Shown: positions 15,795 to 24,562 of the stretch, piece by piece
Layout: each line of letters opens with the position of its first letter
How positions within the stretch are numbered: the first letter of the stretch is position 1
Origin: WS-2 sp036507005
GTDB taxonomy: Bacteria > Eisenbacteria > RBG-16-71-46
Length of the DNA: 64,000 bases
Direction: 5' to 3'
Assembly (NCBI GenBank): GCA_036507005.1
Contig: DASXQT010000055.1
Location: forward strand, 1-64,000
The notes under the pieces: generated by a model
Seen by the model: the letters and a program-made list of their open reading frames with translations, nothing else
What the model was told of the DNA's origin: nothing
Databases searched by the model: none
Made by a program: the position numbers and the translations under genes

Positions 15795-17176
15795 TGCGCC
15801 GCGCCCCGACCGGCCTGGCGAGCGGACCGGCGCCGGTCGGAGGCGCGATCCTCGCAGCCCTGCTCTCGGTCGCGGGCCTGGCGCCGGTAGCGAACGCCGA
15901 CCCCGCACCCGACCTCACCGTCCCGACGGCCGCGATCGCGGCTGCGCTCGATGCCGGAGCGGCGCGCGTGCTGGACAGCCTCGCGACGGGACGCCCCGAC
16001 GCCGGCGGGACCGCGCCGGGCAGGGCGCGGCGTTCCAGCCGCGACTCGATCGCAGACCGGCTCGACTACCTCTGGGTGGTGCGCTCGACGCTGACCGACC
16101 CCGGGAGGATCGAGCGCGTGGTCGAGCACGCGCGGCAGGCGGGGGCCCGCGGGCTGCTCGCCCAGGTGGTGGGCCGCGGCGACGCCTACTACCGGTCCGA
16201 CATCCTGCCCCGCGCCGCGTCGCTCCCCACCCCCGATTTCGATCCGCTCGCCCTGCTCCTCGCCCGCGCCCACGCGGCCGGCCTCGAAGTGCATGCCTGG
16301 GTGAACTGCATGCTGGTGTGGTCCGAGCCGGGGCGGCCGGGCGATCCGCGCCACGTGGTGAACGCCCACCCGGACTGGGTCGCGCGCCTCGTCGACGGGC
16401 GCGCGATGACGGGGCTGAGCGCCCGCCAGCGCCGCCGCCTCAGGGTCGAGGGCATCTTCCTCTCGCCCACGCACCCCGGCGTGCGCGCGTGGCTGGGATC
16501 GATCGTGAAGGAGATCGCTGCGCGCTACCCCGTGGACGGCGTCCACCTCGACTACATCCGGCTCCCCGGCGTGAAGCTCGCCGACGCTCCCCCAGCCGTG
16601 GCCGGCGAAACCGCCCCGGCCCCGGGCGAGGAGGGCCCGCTCGCCGCCGGACCCCCCGCGCCGCGGCGCGCCCGGCGTGCGCCCGCTCGCGCCTGGCCGC
16701 GCGAGCCCTGCACGGCGCTCGAGTGCTCGGAGGTGACGGCCGCGGTGGGAGAGATGCGCGACTCGCTCGCGTTCGCGCGCCCCGGCCTCACGCTGAGCGC
16801 CGCCGTGGTCGCGGACACGCTCGCGGCCGAGCGCGACAACGCCCAGCGCTGGACCGCGTGGCTGCGCGACGGGCTGATCGACCGCGCCTTCGCGATGTGC
16901 TACGCGCCGCCGCTGCGCACCGTGGTGGCCCAGCTCCTGATCTTCGCGGGAGCGCTCGGCACCGGGGGCGCGGTGGTGCCGGGGATCGCGGTCTACAACA
17001 CCTCGCCCTCCACCGCCGCGGCCAAGATCAAGGCGGCGCGCGCCCTCGGCTTCCCCGTGCTGGCGCTCTTCTCCTACGACGCGCTCGCGCAACGGCCCGG
17101 CTACTGGCCGCGCCTGCGCGCCGGCCTCGGCGCGCCGGGCGCCGGGCGCGCTCGCCCGGCCGGAGGCCCGCGATGA
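15794..17176 (+). CDS. secreted family-10-like glycosyl hydrolase (GHL10/DUF187 type)
   Basis: 460 residues with an N-terminal signal-like segment (hydrophobic stretch about 19-34). The TIM-barrel features of GHL10 proteins are seen: RIERVVEHARQAGARGLLAQV, AHAAGLEVHAWVNCMLVW, and the YPVDGVHLDYIRLPG strand near residue 245 with the conserved Asp. An Ala/Pro/Arg-rich insert follows at about residues 260-305. The family is thought to act on polysaccharides or peptidoglycan-like glycans, but the substrate is unknown. It starts in the rplQ stop and overlaps typA by 4 bases, so it may be read from the ribosomal transcript. Confidence 0.85.
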   Translation: MRRAPTGLASGPAPVGGAILAALLSVAGLAPVANADPAPDLTVPTAAIAAALDAGAARVLDSLATGRPDAGGTAPGRARRSSRDSIADRLDYLWVVRSTLTDPGRIERVVEHARQAGARGLLAQVVGRGDAYYRSDILPRAASLPTPDFDPLALLLARAHAAGLEVHAWVNCMLVWSEPGRPGDPRHVVNAHPDWVARLVDGRAMTGLSARQRRRLRVEGIFLSPTHPGVRAWLGSIVKEIAARYPVDGVHLDYIRLPGVKLADAPPAVAGETAPAPGEEGPLAAGPPAPRRARRAPARAWPREPCTALECSEVTAAVGEMRDSLAFARPGLTLSAAVVADTLAAERDNAQRWTAWLRDGLIDRAFAMCYAPPLRTVVAQLLIFAGALGTGGAVVPGIAVYNTSPSTAAAKIKAARALGFPVLALFSYDALAQRPGYWPRLRAGLGAPGAGRARPAGGPR

Positions 17177-19071
17177 GCGCCCCGGAATCGCGAACGGCAG
17201 CCAGCGACCCAGGTGCCGCGGCCGGAACGCCGCAGGCGACGCGCGACGACCTGCGCAACATCGCGATCATCGCCCACGTGGATCACGGCAAGACCACCCT
17301 GGTGGACGCCCTGCTGTGGCAGAGCGGCGTGTTCCGCGAGAACCAGGAGGTGATGGAGCGGGTGATGGACTCGAACGTCCTGGAGCGCGAGAAGGGCATC
17401 ACGATCCTCGCCAAGAACACCGCGATCCGCTTCGGCCGGCACAAGATCAACATCGTGGACACGCCGGGACACGCCGACTTCGGCGGCGAGGTGGAGCGCA
17501 CGCTGCAGATGGTGGACGGCGTGCTGCTGCTGGTGGACGCGAGCGAGGGCCCGCTGCCGCAGACCCGCTTCGTGCTCAAGAAGGCGCTCGAGCTGTCGCT
17601 GCCGCCGATCGTCGTGATCAACAAGATCGACCGCAAGGACGCGCGCCCGCTGGAGGTGCTCAACGAGATCTACGACCTGTTCATCGACCTCGACGCCCAC
17701 GAGGACCAGCTCGAGTTCCCGGTGCTCTACACCAACGCGCGCGCCGGCACCTGCCGCCTCCGCCCCGACGGCGAAGATCACCGCCTGGGCCCGCTGTTCG
17801 ATCAGATCGTCCGCACCATCCCCGCGCCGCGCTACGACCCTTCGATGCCGCTCCAGATGCGGGTGCTCAACCTCGACTACTCGGACTTCGTGGGGCGGCT
17901 CGCGATCGGGCGGATCGTGAACGGCCGCGTGCGCGCCCGCCAGGACGTCGCGCTGTGCCGGCTCGACGGGAGTGCGGCCCGGGCACGCGTCACCAACCTC
18001 TACGCGTTCGAGGGCCTGGAGCGCGTCGAGGTGGAGGAGGCCGGGCCCGGCGACATCGTGGCGCTCGCGGGCTTCGAGGAGGTCAACATCGGCGAAACCA
18101 TCACCGATCTCGAGGATCCGCGGCCGCTGCCGCGCATCACCGTGGACGAGCCCACTGTGAGCATGATGTTCTCGGTCAACACCTCGCCGTTCGCGGGGCA
18201 GGAGGGCAAGTTCGTCACCTCGCGCCACCTTCGGGAGCGGCTGGAGCGCGAGATCCTCACCAACGTCAGCCTGCGCGTGGCGCCGGGAGAGACCCCCGAC
18301 ACCTTCGTGGTCTCGGGGCGCGGCGAGCTGCAGATGGCGATCCTGATCGAGACCATGCGGCGCGAGGGATTCGAGCTCGCGGCGGGGAAGCCCGAGGTAA
18401 TCACGCGCATCGGGGACGGTGGGCGGGAGGAGCCGATCGAGAAGCTGGTGATCGACTGCCCCGAGGAGTTCGTGGGGGTGGTCACCGAGAAGATCGGGCG
18501 CCGCAAGGGACGCATGACCAACATGGTGAACCACGGCACCGGGCGCGTTCGGCTCGAGTTCCGCATCCCCTCGCGCGGGCTCATCGGCTTCCGCAGCCAG
18601 TTCCTCACCGACACCCGCGGCACCGGGCTCCTGAACCACCTGTTCGACGGCTACGAGCCGTGGCAGGGCGAGATCCCGCACCGGGTCACGGGCGCCCTGG
18701 TGGCGGACCGGACCGGGCGCACCACCGGGTACGCGATCGAGCACCTGCAGGGGCGCGGCGAGATGTTCGTCGAGCCCGGCGAGCGCGTCTACGAGGGCAT
18801 GGTGATCGGCGAGAACGCCCGCGAGGAGGACATCGACGTCAACGTGGTGAAGGAAAAGAAGCTCACCAACATGCGGGCTTCGACCTCCGACGAGGGGATC
18901 CAGCTGCTGCCGGTGCACCGGCACTCGCTCGAGCAGGCGCTCGAGTGGATCCGCGAGGACGAGCTGCTCGAGGTCACCCCGCAGAGCCTGAGGCTCAGGA
19001 AGCGGATCCTGCCCGCCAACGTCCGCCCGCGCTACTGGCAGAACCCGGGCGGAGAGCGCCCCCGGCGATGA
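17173..19071 (+). CDS. typA: ribosome-associated GTPase TypA/BipA
   Basis: 632 residues. The translation-factor GTPase motifs are complete: G1 AHVDHGKTT, G2 region EREKGITILAKNTAI, G3 DTPGHADFGGEVER and G4 NKIDRKDARP. EF-G-like domains follow, then the BipA C-terminal domain with GTGLLNHLFDGYEP and EEDIDVNVVKEKKLTNMRAS. BipA supports 50S assembly and growth under stress or cold. The N-terminus carries about 25 extra residues before RNIAIIAHVDHG. The ATG at 17173 overlaps the upstream stop. Confidence 0.97.
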   Translation: MSAPESRTAASDPGAAAGTPQATRDDLRNIAIIAHVDHGKTTLVDALLWQSGVFRENQEVMERVMDSNVLEREKGITILAKNTAIRFGRHKINIVDTPGHADFGGEVERTLQMVDGVLLLVDASEGPLPQTRFVLKKALELSLPPIVVINKIDRKDARPLEVLNEIYDLFIDLDAHEDQLEFPVLYTNARAGTCRLRPDGEDHRLGPLFDQIVRTIPAPRYDPSMPLQMRVLNLDYSDFVGRLAIGRIVNGRVRARQDVALCRLDGSAARARVTNLYAFEGLERVEVEEAGPGDIVALAGFEEVNIGETITDLEDPRPLPRITVDEPTVSMMFSVNTSPFAGQEGKFVTSRHLRERLEREILTNVSLRVAPGETPDTFVVSGRGELQMAILIETMRREGFELAAGKPEVITRIGDGGREEPIEKLVIDCPEEFVGVVTEKIGRRKGRMTNMVNHGTGRVRLEFRIPSRGLIGFRSQFLTDTRGTGLLNHLFDGYEPWQGEIPHRVTGALVADRTGRTTGYAIEHLQGRGEMFVEPGERVYEGMVIGENAREEDIDVNVVKEKKLTNMRASTSDEGIQLLPVHRHSLEQALEWIREDELLEVTPQSLRLRKRILPANVRPRYWQNPGGERPRR

Positions 19072-19095
19072 GGCATCGGGGCCTCGCGCGCGCTG

Positions 19096-19124
19096 TGGCA
19101 GGGTGCCCTGACGCGCGCTACCCT
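19096..19124 (+). promoter_or_regulatory. possible sigma-70-type promoter before the dienelactone hydrolase gene
   Basis: A -35-like TGGCAG (19096-19101) and a -10-like TACCCT (19119-19124) are separated by 17 bases, in the 95-base gap after typA. The match is weak, but the hexamer resembles others in this window (TAGACT, TACATT, TAGAAT). A strong ribosome-binding site, GAGAGGAGGT, follows at 19151-19160. Confidence 0.35.
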
Positions 19125-19166
19125 GCGCCGGTCCGGCGCGTGCCGGTCTCGAGAGGAGGTCCACCC

Positions 19167-19964
19167 GTGAAGCGAACGATTCCCGGCTTCGCCGGCGCCG
19201 CGCTTCTGCTCACCGCCTGCGCCACCCTCGCGGGAGCCGCCCCCGCGCGGAAACCCGCCCCCGCCGCTACGGTCACGGCCGCCGACACCTCGCGCGTCCA
19301 CCTCGGTCCCGCCGGCGCCAGCACCGACGCCTTCGTCGCGTTGCCGCCGGGGTCGGGGAACGTTCCCGGCGTGGTCGTGATCCAGGAGTGGTGGGGATTG
19401 AACGGCCAGATCCGCGAGATCGCGCGCCGCCTGGCGAAAGAGGGCTACGTCGCGATCGCCCCCGACCTCTACCACGGGAAGGTCACGAGCGATCCCGAGA
19501 TGGCCCACACCCTGATGCGCGGGCTCGACGAGAACCGGGCGCTCGTCGATCTGAACGAGGCGGCACGCTGGCTCGCGGCGCAGCCCCGCACCGCGGGACG
19601 CAGGATGGGCGTGGTCGGCTTCTGCATGGGCGGGCGGCTCGCGGAGCTCTTCGCGCTCGGCGATTCGAGCCTGGCCGCGGCGGTGATGTTCTACGGGTAC
19701 CCGGAGACCCGGCCCGACCGCCTTGCGGCCTTGCGGGCGCCGCTCCAGGGACACTTCGGCGCCGAGGATCAGGGCATCCCGCCGGACAGTGTGGCCGCGT
19801 TCCAGGCCGCGCTCTCGAGCGCGGGGAAGTTCGCCGAGATCCACCTCTACCCCGGGGCCGGGCACGCGTTCATGCACGAGGGGAGGAAGTCGTATCGCGC
19901 CGACGCCGCGAAGCAGGCCTGGGCGCGCACGCTCGCGTTCTTCCAGAAGTACCTGAAGGAGTGA
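19167..19964 (+). CDS. dienelactone hydrolase family lipoprotein
   Basis: 265 residues from a GTG at 19167 behind GAGAGGAGGT. The N-terminus is a signal peptide with a possible lipobox (LLLTAC), so the enzyme is probably exported and lipid-anchored. The alpha/beta-hydrolase DLH fold shows the Cys nucleophile in GFCMGG (about Cys153), Asp in GAEDQG (about Asp201) and His in GAGHAF (about His233). QEWWGLN is the usual DLH strand motif. Classical members open dienelactones in chlorocatechol breakdown. The substrate here is unknown, and export argues against the classical role. Confidence 0.88.
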   Translation: MKRTIPGFAGAALLLTACATLAGAAPARKPAPAATVTAADTSRVHLGPAGASTDAFVALPPGSGNVPGVVVIQEWWGLNGQIREIARRLAKEGYVAIAPDLYHGKVTSDPEMAHTLMRGLDENRALVDLNEAARWLAAQPRTAGRRMGVVGFCMGGRLAELFALGDSSLAAAVMFYGYPETRPDRLAALRAPLQGHFGAEDQGIPPDSVAAFQAALSSAGKFAEIHLYPGAGHAFMHEGRKSYRADAAKQAWARTLAFFQKYLKE

Positions 19965-20000
19965 GCGGTGCGGCGAGGCCGTCGCACGAGGCTGATTCGC

Positions 20001-20030
20001 TTGACCCTGACTTCGCGCGGTCGCTAGACT
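20001..20030 (+). promoter_or_regulatory. promoter of the tRNA-Asn gene
   Basis: TTGACC (20001-20006) and TAGACT (20025-20030) are spaced 18 bases apart, a good sigma-70-type match in a GC-rich genome. Predicted transcription start is near 20037, about 55 bases before the tRNA. Confidence 0.7.
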
Positions 20031-20091
20031 CCGCGCCCTGCTTTTCGACCGCCCTGTCTGCGGGCGCCACGGCGCCCGCGAGGAGGCCGAT

Positions 20092-20166
20092 TCCTCGGTA
20101 GCTCAACGGCAGAGCATCCGGCTGTTAACCGGAGGGTTGTAGGTTCGAATCCTACCCGAGGAGCCA
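20092..20166 (+). tRNA. tRNA-Asn (anticodon GTT)
   Basis: 75 bases including an encoded CCA. The acceptor stem TCCTCGG (20092-20098) pairs with CCGAGGA (20156-20162), followed by G and CCA. The anticodon stem TCCGG/CCGGA encloses the loop CTGTTAA with anticodon GTT at 20124-20126. The T arm has GGTTCGAATCC. All stems pair and the gene looks functional. Confidence 0.97.
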
Positions 20167-20176
20167 ATTCAGCGAG

Positions 20177-20208
20177 CCCCCTGCATCCTCGCGTGATGCA
20201 GGGGGTTT
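20177..20208 (+). terminator. intrinsic terminator after tRNA-Asn
   Basis: A perfect 11-bp stem, CCCCCTGCATC (20177-20187) against GATGCAGGGGG (20195-20205), with a 7-base loop followed by TTT. It lies 10 bases after the tRNA 3' end, between the tRNA and the opposing MOSC gene, so it may serve both. Confidence 0.85.
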
Positions 20209-20271
20209 CGCGTTCGAGGGCGCCACACGGCTGCCTGGAGCAGGTCCCCGCCTCGGCGACTCCGTGAGCGA

Positions 20272-21000
20272 TCACGCGGGCGACTCGATGAGCACCGGAT
20301 CGTTCACTGCGACGCGCCCCGGCTCCACGGTGGAGCCGTAGACGCCGAGGCAACCCTGACGATCGCGGACCACCGTGCGCAAGATCGCGGGGTTGCGCTC
20401 CGCCGTCACGGGGTCGATGGTGATGACGACGCAGCGACTGTCGCGTTCGTCGACGCGCATGCGCATGCTGCCGATGCGCAGGACGCAGCCCACCCAGCGG
20501 TCCTCGGCGAACGGCGCCTCGTCGGCCGCCTCCACGAGGATGTTCGGTCGAAACCGCCCGACGTTCAGCGGCGCGCCGACCATTTCGCCGAGCCGGAGGA
20601 TCGTCTGGGCCGTGATAAGCGACAGAGGGAACGTGTCGAAAACACCTCGGTCCTGCCTGATGACCCGCACTCCGCTCGGGCACAGCTCTGCCCCGAGCGC
20701 CGGGTCCGCGACGTCGAAGACGGCTCCCGATGGAGTCTGCACGACCGTCGGGGACTTGTCCGGCCGAGCCGGCTCGACCAACGATGGACGGTAGTGGCTC
20801 ATGTCGTCGCGCTCACGAATCGTGAACCACGGGAACCCACTCTGCGGCACGCCGTTTCGGATGAAGGCCCAGCGGCGATCCCCGGCGAGACCGTGCCAGT
20901 CCACCTCGGCCTCGGCCAGCGCTTCGGCTCCCATCGACTTGACCGGGTAACGCCACAATCCCACGACGCGGCCGACATGTTTGACGCTGCGGTCATGCAC
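20272..21000 (-). CDS. MOSC domain protein
   Basis: 242 residues with a GTG start. The N-terminal beta-barrel domain (VGLWRYPVKSMGAEALAEAEVDWHGLAGDRRWAF) is followed by the MOSC domain, with NVGRFRPNILVE and the candidate cofactor-binding Cys in DSRCVVITID. MOSC proteins (mARC, YcbX, molybdenum-cofactor sulfurase C-termini) bind molybdenum cofactor and often reduce N-hydroxylated compounds; the substrate here is unknown. It has no signal peptide or ferredoxin domain, and points toward the tRNA. Its base and codon use look slightly less GC-rich than its neighbours. Confidence 0.9.
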   Translation of the reverse strand: MHDRSVKHVGRVVGLWRYPVKSMGAEALAEAEVDWHGLAGDRRWAFIRNGVPQSGFPWFTIRERDDMSHYRPSLVEPARPDKSPTVVQTPSGAVFDVADPALGAELCPSGVRVIRQDRGVFDTFPLSLITAQTILRLGEMVGAPLNVGRFRPNILVEAADEAPFAEDRWVGCVLRIGSMRMRVDERDSRCVVITIDPVTAERNPAILRTVVRDRQGCLGVYGSTVEPGRVAVNDPVLIESPA

Positions 21001-21331
21001 AGGGGCATCCTCCGAGACGGGCGCTTGCTCACCGAACGAGCGTCGAGCGTGACGGACTCAGGTCCGCTGCAGCGCCTCTCGACGGAGGGTATGCGCCACC
21101 GGCGGCGGCGCGCAAAGTGATCAGCCGCGCCCGCGGTTCCAGACCTGATCGCGCAGCACGCGGGCGGCTGACGCGATCCGACTGGCGCTCCGCCCGGACT
21201 GACAGCCCCCACGCGTATCGGACGGGTCCGCACGCGGAGGCTCGTCCTCGTCCCCTGAGGGGAGCGGGCGTGATTTTGCAGGACTCGAACAACGCCCGCG
21301 GCGCATTTCGACACCCTGCGCCCATTCTCCC
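21001..21331. other. intergenic region between divergent MOSC and dioxygenase genes
   Basis: 331 bases without a credible gene. It must hold promoters for both flanking genes, but no convincing -35/-10 pair was found. Short open frames here have no ribosome-binding site and atypical composition. The stretch is somewhat less GC-rich than average and has no repeats that I can see. Confidence 0.5.
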
Positions 21332-21991
21332 ATGAGCCCAGACGCTTTCGAGCCCGGCCGTCGAAGACTGCTGCGCGCCCTGTTCGTGGCACCCGTGCTG
21401 TTCGCGGCCGGGATCCGGCTGCCGTGGCCGGATGCGATCGCTGCCGCGGAGGACGCCGCCGGCTCCCCGCCGGGCGCGGGGCGTCCGGGCGCGCTCGATC
21501 CCACGCCCGATTGCGGCGACGACGACGAGCCCACTCCGCCCGCGACCCAGGGCCCGTTCTTCAAGCCGCGCTCGCCGCTCCGCACCTCGCTGCTCGAGCC
21601 CGGCGTCGCGGGCGCCACGATGCTGCTCCAGGGCAGGGTGTTCGGTCGCGACTGCCGGCCGCTCTCGCGCGTGCTGCTCGACTTCTGGCAGGCCGACGGC
21701 GACGGGGAGTACGACAACGCCGGCTTCCGGCTGCGCGGGCACCAGTTCACCGACGAGGCGGGCCGCTACCGGCTCGAGACCGTGCTCCCGGGGCTCTACC
21801 CGGGCCGCACGCGGCACATCCACGTCCGGGTCCAGGCCGCGGGCAGCCGGATCCTCACGACGCAGCTCTTCTTCCCGGGAGAGCCGCGCAACCGCAACGA
21901 CTTCATCTTCCGCCCCGAGCTGGTCGTGGCGATGAATCGGGACCCGAGCCCGAGGAAAGCCACGTTCCACTTCGTGCTCGACGCGGCCTGA
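21332..21991 (+). CDS. Tat-exported intradiol ring-cleavage dioxygenase-like protein
   Basis: 219 residues. The N-terminus GRRRLLRALF followed by a hydrophobic segment resembles a twin-arginine signal. The intradiol dioxygenase fold is seen from TQGPFF onward: LQGRVFGRDCRPLSRVLLDFWQADGDGEYD, LPGLYPGRTRHIHVRV. The four non-haem Fe(III) ligands can be assigned as Tyr in GEYDN, Tyr in GLYPG and two His in RHIHV. Family members cleave catechols between the hydroxyls; exported ones may act on plant- or lignin-derived phenols. Substrate is unknown. Confidence 0.88.
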   Translation: MSPDAFEPGRRRLLRALFVAPVLFAAGIRLPWPDAIAAAEDAAGSPPGAGRPGALDPTPDCGDDDEPTPPATQGPFFKPRSPLRTSLLEPGVAGATMLLQGRVFGRDCRPLSRVLLDFWQADGDGEYDNAGFRLRGHQFTDEAGRYRLETVLPGLYPGRTRHIHVRVQAAGSRILTTQLFFPGEPRNRNDFIFRPELVVAMNRDPSPRKATFHFVLDAA

Positions 21992-22019
21992 TCCGCTTCA
22001 CCCCTCCGCCGAGCCGCGA

Positions 22020-23489
22020 GTGAAGGGAAGCCGGGCGCCCCGCAGAGCGACCCGCAGGCCGCGACGCACTTCGGCCCAAGGCGCGACGGGGGCCCGGGCG
22101 GCCAAGACGTGCGCGCTCGACGGGGATTCCCTGTCGATCCTTCGCACCGCGCTCGAGCGGCTCGATGCGGGCTTCGCGGACATGCCGCCGCCGGAGGCGG
22201 GCGCCGCGCGCGCCACGAACGAGGCGGCGCTCGAGCGCGTGCTGCTCGAGGTGGCCGACCGGCTCCACGACAACTACCCGTACTTCCATCCGCTCTACGC
22301 CGGGCAGATGCTCAAGCCGCCTCACCCCGTGGCCCGGCTGGCCTACGCGCTGGCGATGTGGATCAACCCCAACAACCACGCGCTCGACGGCGGGCGCGCC
22401 AGCTCGCGCATGGAGAAGGAGGCGGTGGCGGAGATCGCCCGCATGTTCGGCTGGGAGACCCACCTCGGCCACCTGTGCGGCGGCGGCACGATGGCGAACC
22501 TGGAGGCGCTGTGGGTCGCCGGCCGCCTGCGCCGCGGCGAGGTGGTGGTGGCCTCGGAGCAGGCGCACTACACGCACGGGCGCATCGGCGCGGTTCTCGG
22601 GCTCGAGTTCGAGTCCGTGCCGTGCGATCGGCGCGGGCGGATCGATCTCGCGGCGCTCGCGGCGCGCCTCGAGGAGGGGAGGGTGGGAACGGTGGTGGCG
22701 ACCCTCGGCACGACGGCCACCGGCGCGGTGGATCCCCTGCCCGAGCTGCTCGCGCTGCGCGACCGCCACGGCTTCCGGCTCCACGCCGACGCGGCCTACG
22801 GGGGCTACTTCGGCCTCACCGGGAACCTCGCGGCCGAAGCGCGTCGCTCGTTCGACCGCCTGGGCGAGGTCGACTCGATCGTGATCGATCCTCACAAGCA
22901 CGGTCTCCAGCCCTACGGCTGCGGCTGCGTCCTGTTCCGCGATCCCGCGGTGGGCCGCTTCTACCGCCACGACTCGCCCTACACGTACTTCAGCTCGGGC
23001 GACCTCCACCTCGGCGAGATCAGCCTCGAGTGCTCGCGCCCCGGGGCAGCCGCGGTCGCCCTGTGGGCCACGCAGCGGCTGCTGCCGCTCGCGAAGGGCG
23101 GCGCGTTCGCGCGGTCGCTCGGCGAATCGCGCGCGGCGGCGCTCGCGCTGTTCGCCCACATCGAGCGGGATCCGCGCTTCGTCGTCGCGTTCCCCCCCGA
23201 GCTCGACATCGTGGTGTGGGCGGCGCGAGCGCCGCGGGCGAGCGCGGCCTCGGAGATCGCGCGCGAGATCTTCGCCGAGGCCGCCCGGCGCGGCCTGCAC
23301 CTCGCGCTGGCCGATCTGCCGATCGGCTTCTTCGGCCGCGCGGGCGGGATCGAGCCCGACCGCCCGACGGTGACCTGCCTGCGCTCGGTCCTGATGAAGC
23401 CCGAGCATCTGCCGTGGGTCGACCGGATCGCCGCGATGGTGGATCAGGCCACGACCGCCGCGCTGCGCGCGCGGGGCCGCGGGCGCTGA
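22020..23489 (+). CDS. PLP-dependent group II amino-acid decarboxylase-like enzyme
   Basis: 489 residues, GTG start. Fold type I features: HYTHGRIGAVLGLE, GTTATGAVDPLPEL, HADAAYGGYF with the PLP-binding Asp, and the Schiff-base Lys in DPHKHGLQPYGCG (about Lys293). The family includes glutamate, tyrosine, histidine and aromatic-amino-acid decarboxylases. Residues 1-30 are very basic and may be mis-started or a tail. Substrate cannot be told from sequence; the short HNYPYFHPLYAG-type N-terminal block (NYPYFHPLYAGQM) is a good probe for the subfamily. Confidence 0.88.
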   Translation: MKGSRAPRRATRRPRRTSAQGATGARAAKTCALDGDSLSILRTALERLDAGFADMPPPEAGAARATNEAALERVLLEVADRLHDNYPYFHPLYAGQMLKPPHPVARLAYALAMWINPNNHALDGGRASSRMEKEAVAEIARMFGWETHLGHLCGGGTMANLEALWVAGRLRRGEVVVASEQAHYTHGRIGAVLGLEFESVPCDRRGRIDLAALAARLEEGRVGTVVATLGTTATGAVDPLPELLALRDRHGFRLHADAAYGGYFGLTGNLAAEARRSFDRLGEVDSIVIDPHKHGLQPYGCGCVLFRDPAVGRFYRHDSPYTYFSSGDLHLGEISLECSRPGAAAVALWATQRLLPLAKGGAFARSLGESRAAALALFAHIERDPRFVVAFPPELDIVVWAARAPRASAASEIAREIFAEAARRGLHLALADLPIGFFGRAGGIEPDRPTVTCLRSVLMKPEHLPWVDRIAAMVDQATTAALRARGRGR

Positions 23490-23535
23490 CGGGCCGGGCA
23501 TCGCCGCCGGCGCCACGCCGGCAGGCCGCCTCCGC

Positions 23536-23547
23536 TAGACTCCCGCG
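23536..23547 (+). promoter_or_regulatory. -10-like TAGACT immediately before a GTG start
   Basis: TAGACT at 23536-23541 lies 6 bases before the GTG at 23548, so a transcript from it would begin at or next to the start codon. No -35 match is evident. There is no ribosome-binding site, which fits leaderless initiation. Confidence 0.45.
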
Positions 23548-24396
23548 GTGGACGAGCCCCTGCCCTTCGATCCCGCGAGCCCTGCCGACGTCGCGCTCTA
23601 CGACGAGCTGACGCTGTGGTCGGCGCTGGCCGGCGAGCTGCTGCTCGAGCACGTCACCTTCGCCGGCGCGCGCCGGGTGCTCGACCTCGGCTGCGGCGCG
23701 GGATTCCCGCTGCTCGAGCTCGCGGAGCGCCTCGGGCGCAGCGCGTTCGTCGCGGGCCTCGATCCGTGGGCCGAGGCGCTGCGCCGCGCGCGCGCCCGCG
23801 TCGTGCGCTGGAGCGCGGGGAACGCGGCGGTGGTTCGCGGGGACGGCGGCGCGATGCCGTTCCGCGACGGCGCCTTCGACCTCGTGGTCTCCAACCTGGG
23901 CGTCAACAACTTCGACGACCCCGGGGCGGCGCTCGCCGAATGCCATCGCGTCCTCGCGCCCGGTGGGATCCTGGGGCTTTCGTCGAACCTGGTCGGGCAC
24001 ATGCGCGAGCTCCACTCCGCCTTCGAGCGCGTGCTCGCCGCAGCCGGCGACCGCGCGGCGCTCGACCGGCTGCGCCGGCACGTGGCGTATCGCGCGACGG
24101 TCGCCTCGCTCGGCGCGAGCCTCGCTTCGGCCGGCCTCCGCGTCACGGCGGTGCGCGAGCGCGAAGCCGTGCTCCGCTTCGCGAACGCCGAGGCGCTGTT
24201 CGCGCATCATTTCATCCGCTTCGGCTTCCGCCCGGCCTGGGAGGAGATCGCGGGTCCGGACGCGCTCGCCGCCCTGCGGGCCGAGCTCGACCGGATCGCG
24301 GCCGCGGACGGTGGGCTGCGTCTCACAATACCGCTGGCCTATGTCGAAGCCCGGCATCATGTTACAGCCGGGGATCGGGGGACTTTCCGGGGCTGA
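23548..24396 (+). CDS. class I SAM-dependent methyltransferase
   Basis: 282 residues from a GTG at 23548. SAM-binding motif I is VLDLGCGAGFPLLEL near residue 50; motif II/III elements are AMPFRDGAFDLVVSNLGVNNF and HRVLAPGGILGLSS, typical of the UbiE-like methyltransferase_11 group. The acceptor is unknown. No Shine-Dalgarno sequence precedes the start, but a TAGACT hexamer does, suggesting a leaderless mRNA. It lies 58 bases after the decarboxylase gene and may work with it, but nothing proves this. Confidence 0.9.
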   Translation: MDEPLPFDPASPADVALYDELTLWSALAGELLLEHVTFAGARRVLDLGCGAGFPLLELAERLGRSAFVAGLDPWAEALRRARARVVRWSAGNAAVVRGDGGAMPFRDGAFDLVVSNLGVNNFDDPGAALAECHRVLAPGGILGLSSNLVGHMRELHSAFERVLAAAGDRAALDRLRRHVAYRATVASLGASLASAGLRVTAVREREAVLRFANAEALFAHHFIRFGFRPAWEEIAGPDALAALRAELDRIAAADGGLRLTIPLAYVEARHHVTAGDRGTFRG

Positions 24397-24562
24397 GGCG
24401 GGGCCTCCGGATGCGCCCCCGCCACTTTCCCCTTCGCGCTGGATTTCTCGCCGCGGGCTGCCGATTCAACCGGTGGGCCGCGTCGCCCTTCAACTCCCCA
24501 GCCTCGTGAGCTCCCCGGGGGGCGGGCGCGAGCGGCCGTCCCCAGGAAACCAGGAGGAGACG

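Noticed and set aside
20092..21331. Integrated element at the tRNA-Asn gene, because the MOSC gene looks less GC-rich
   Set aside because: No integrase and no second copy of the tRNA 3' end (GTTCGAATCCTACCC) could be seen downstream, and the neighbouring genes look chromosomal.
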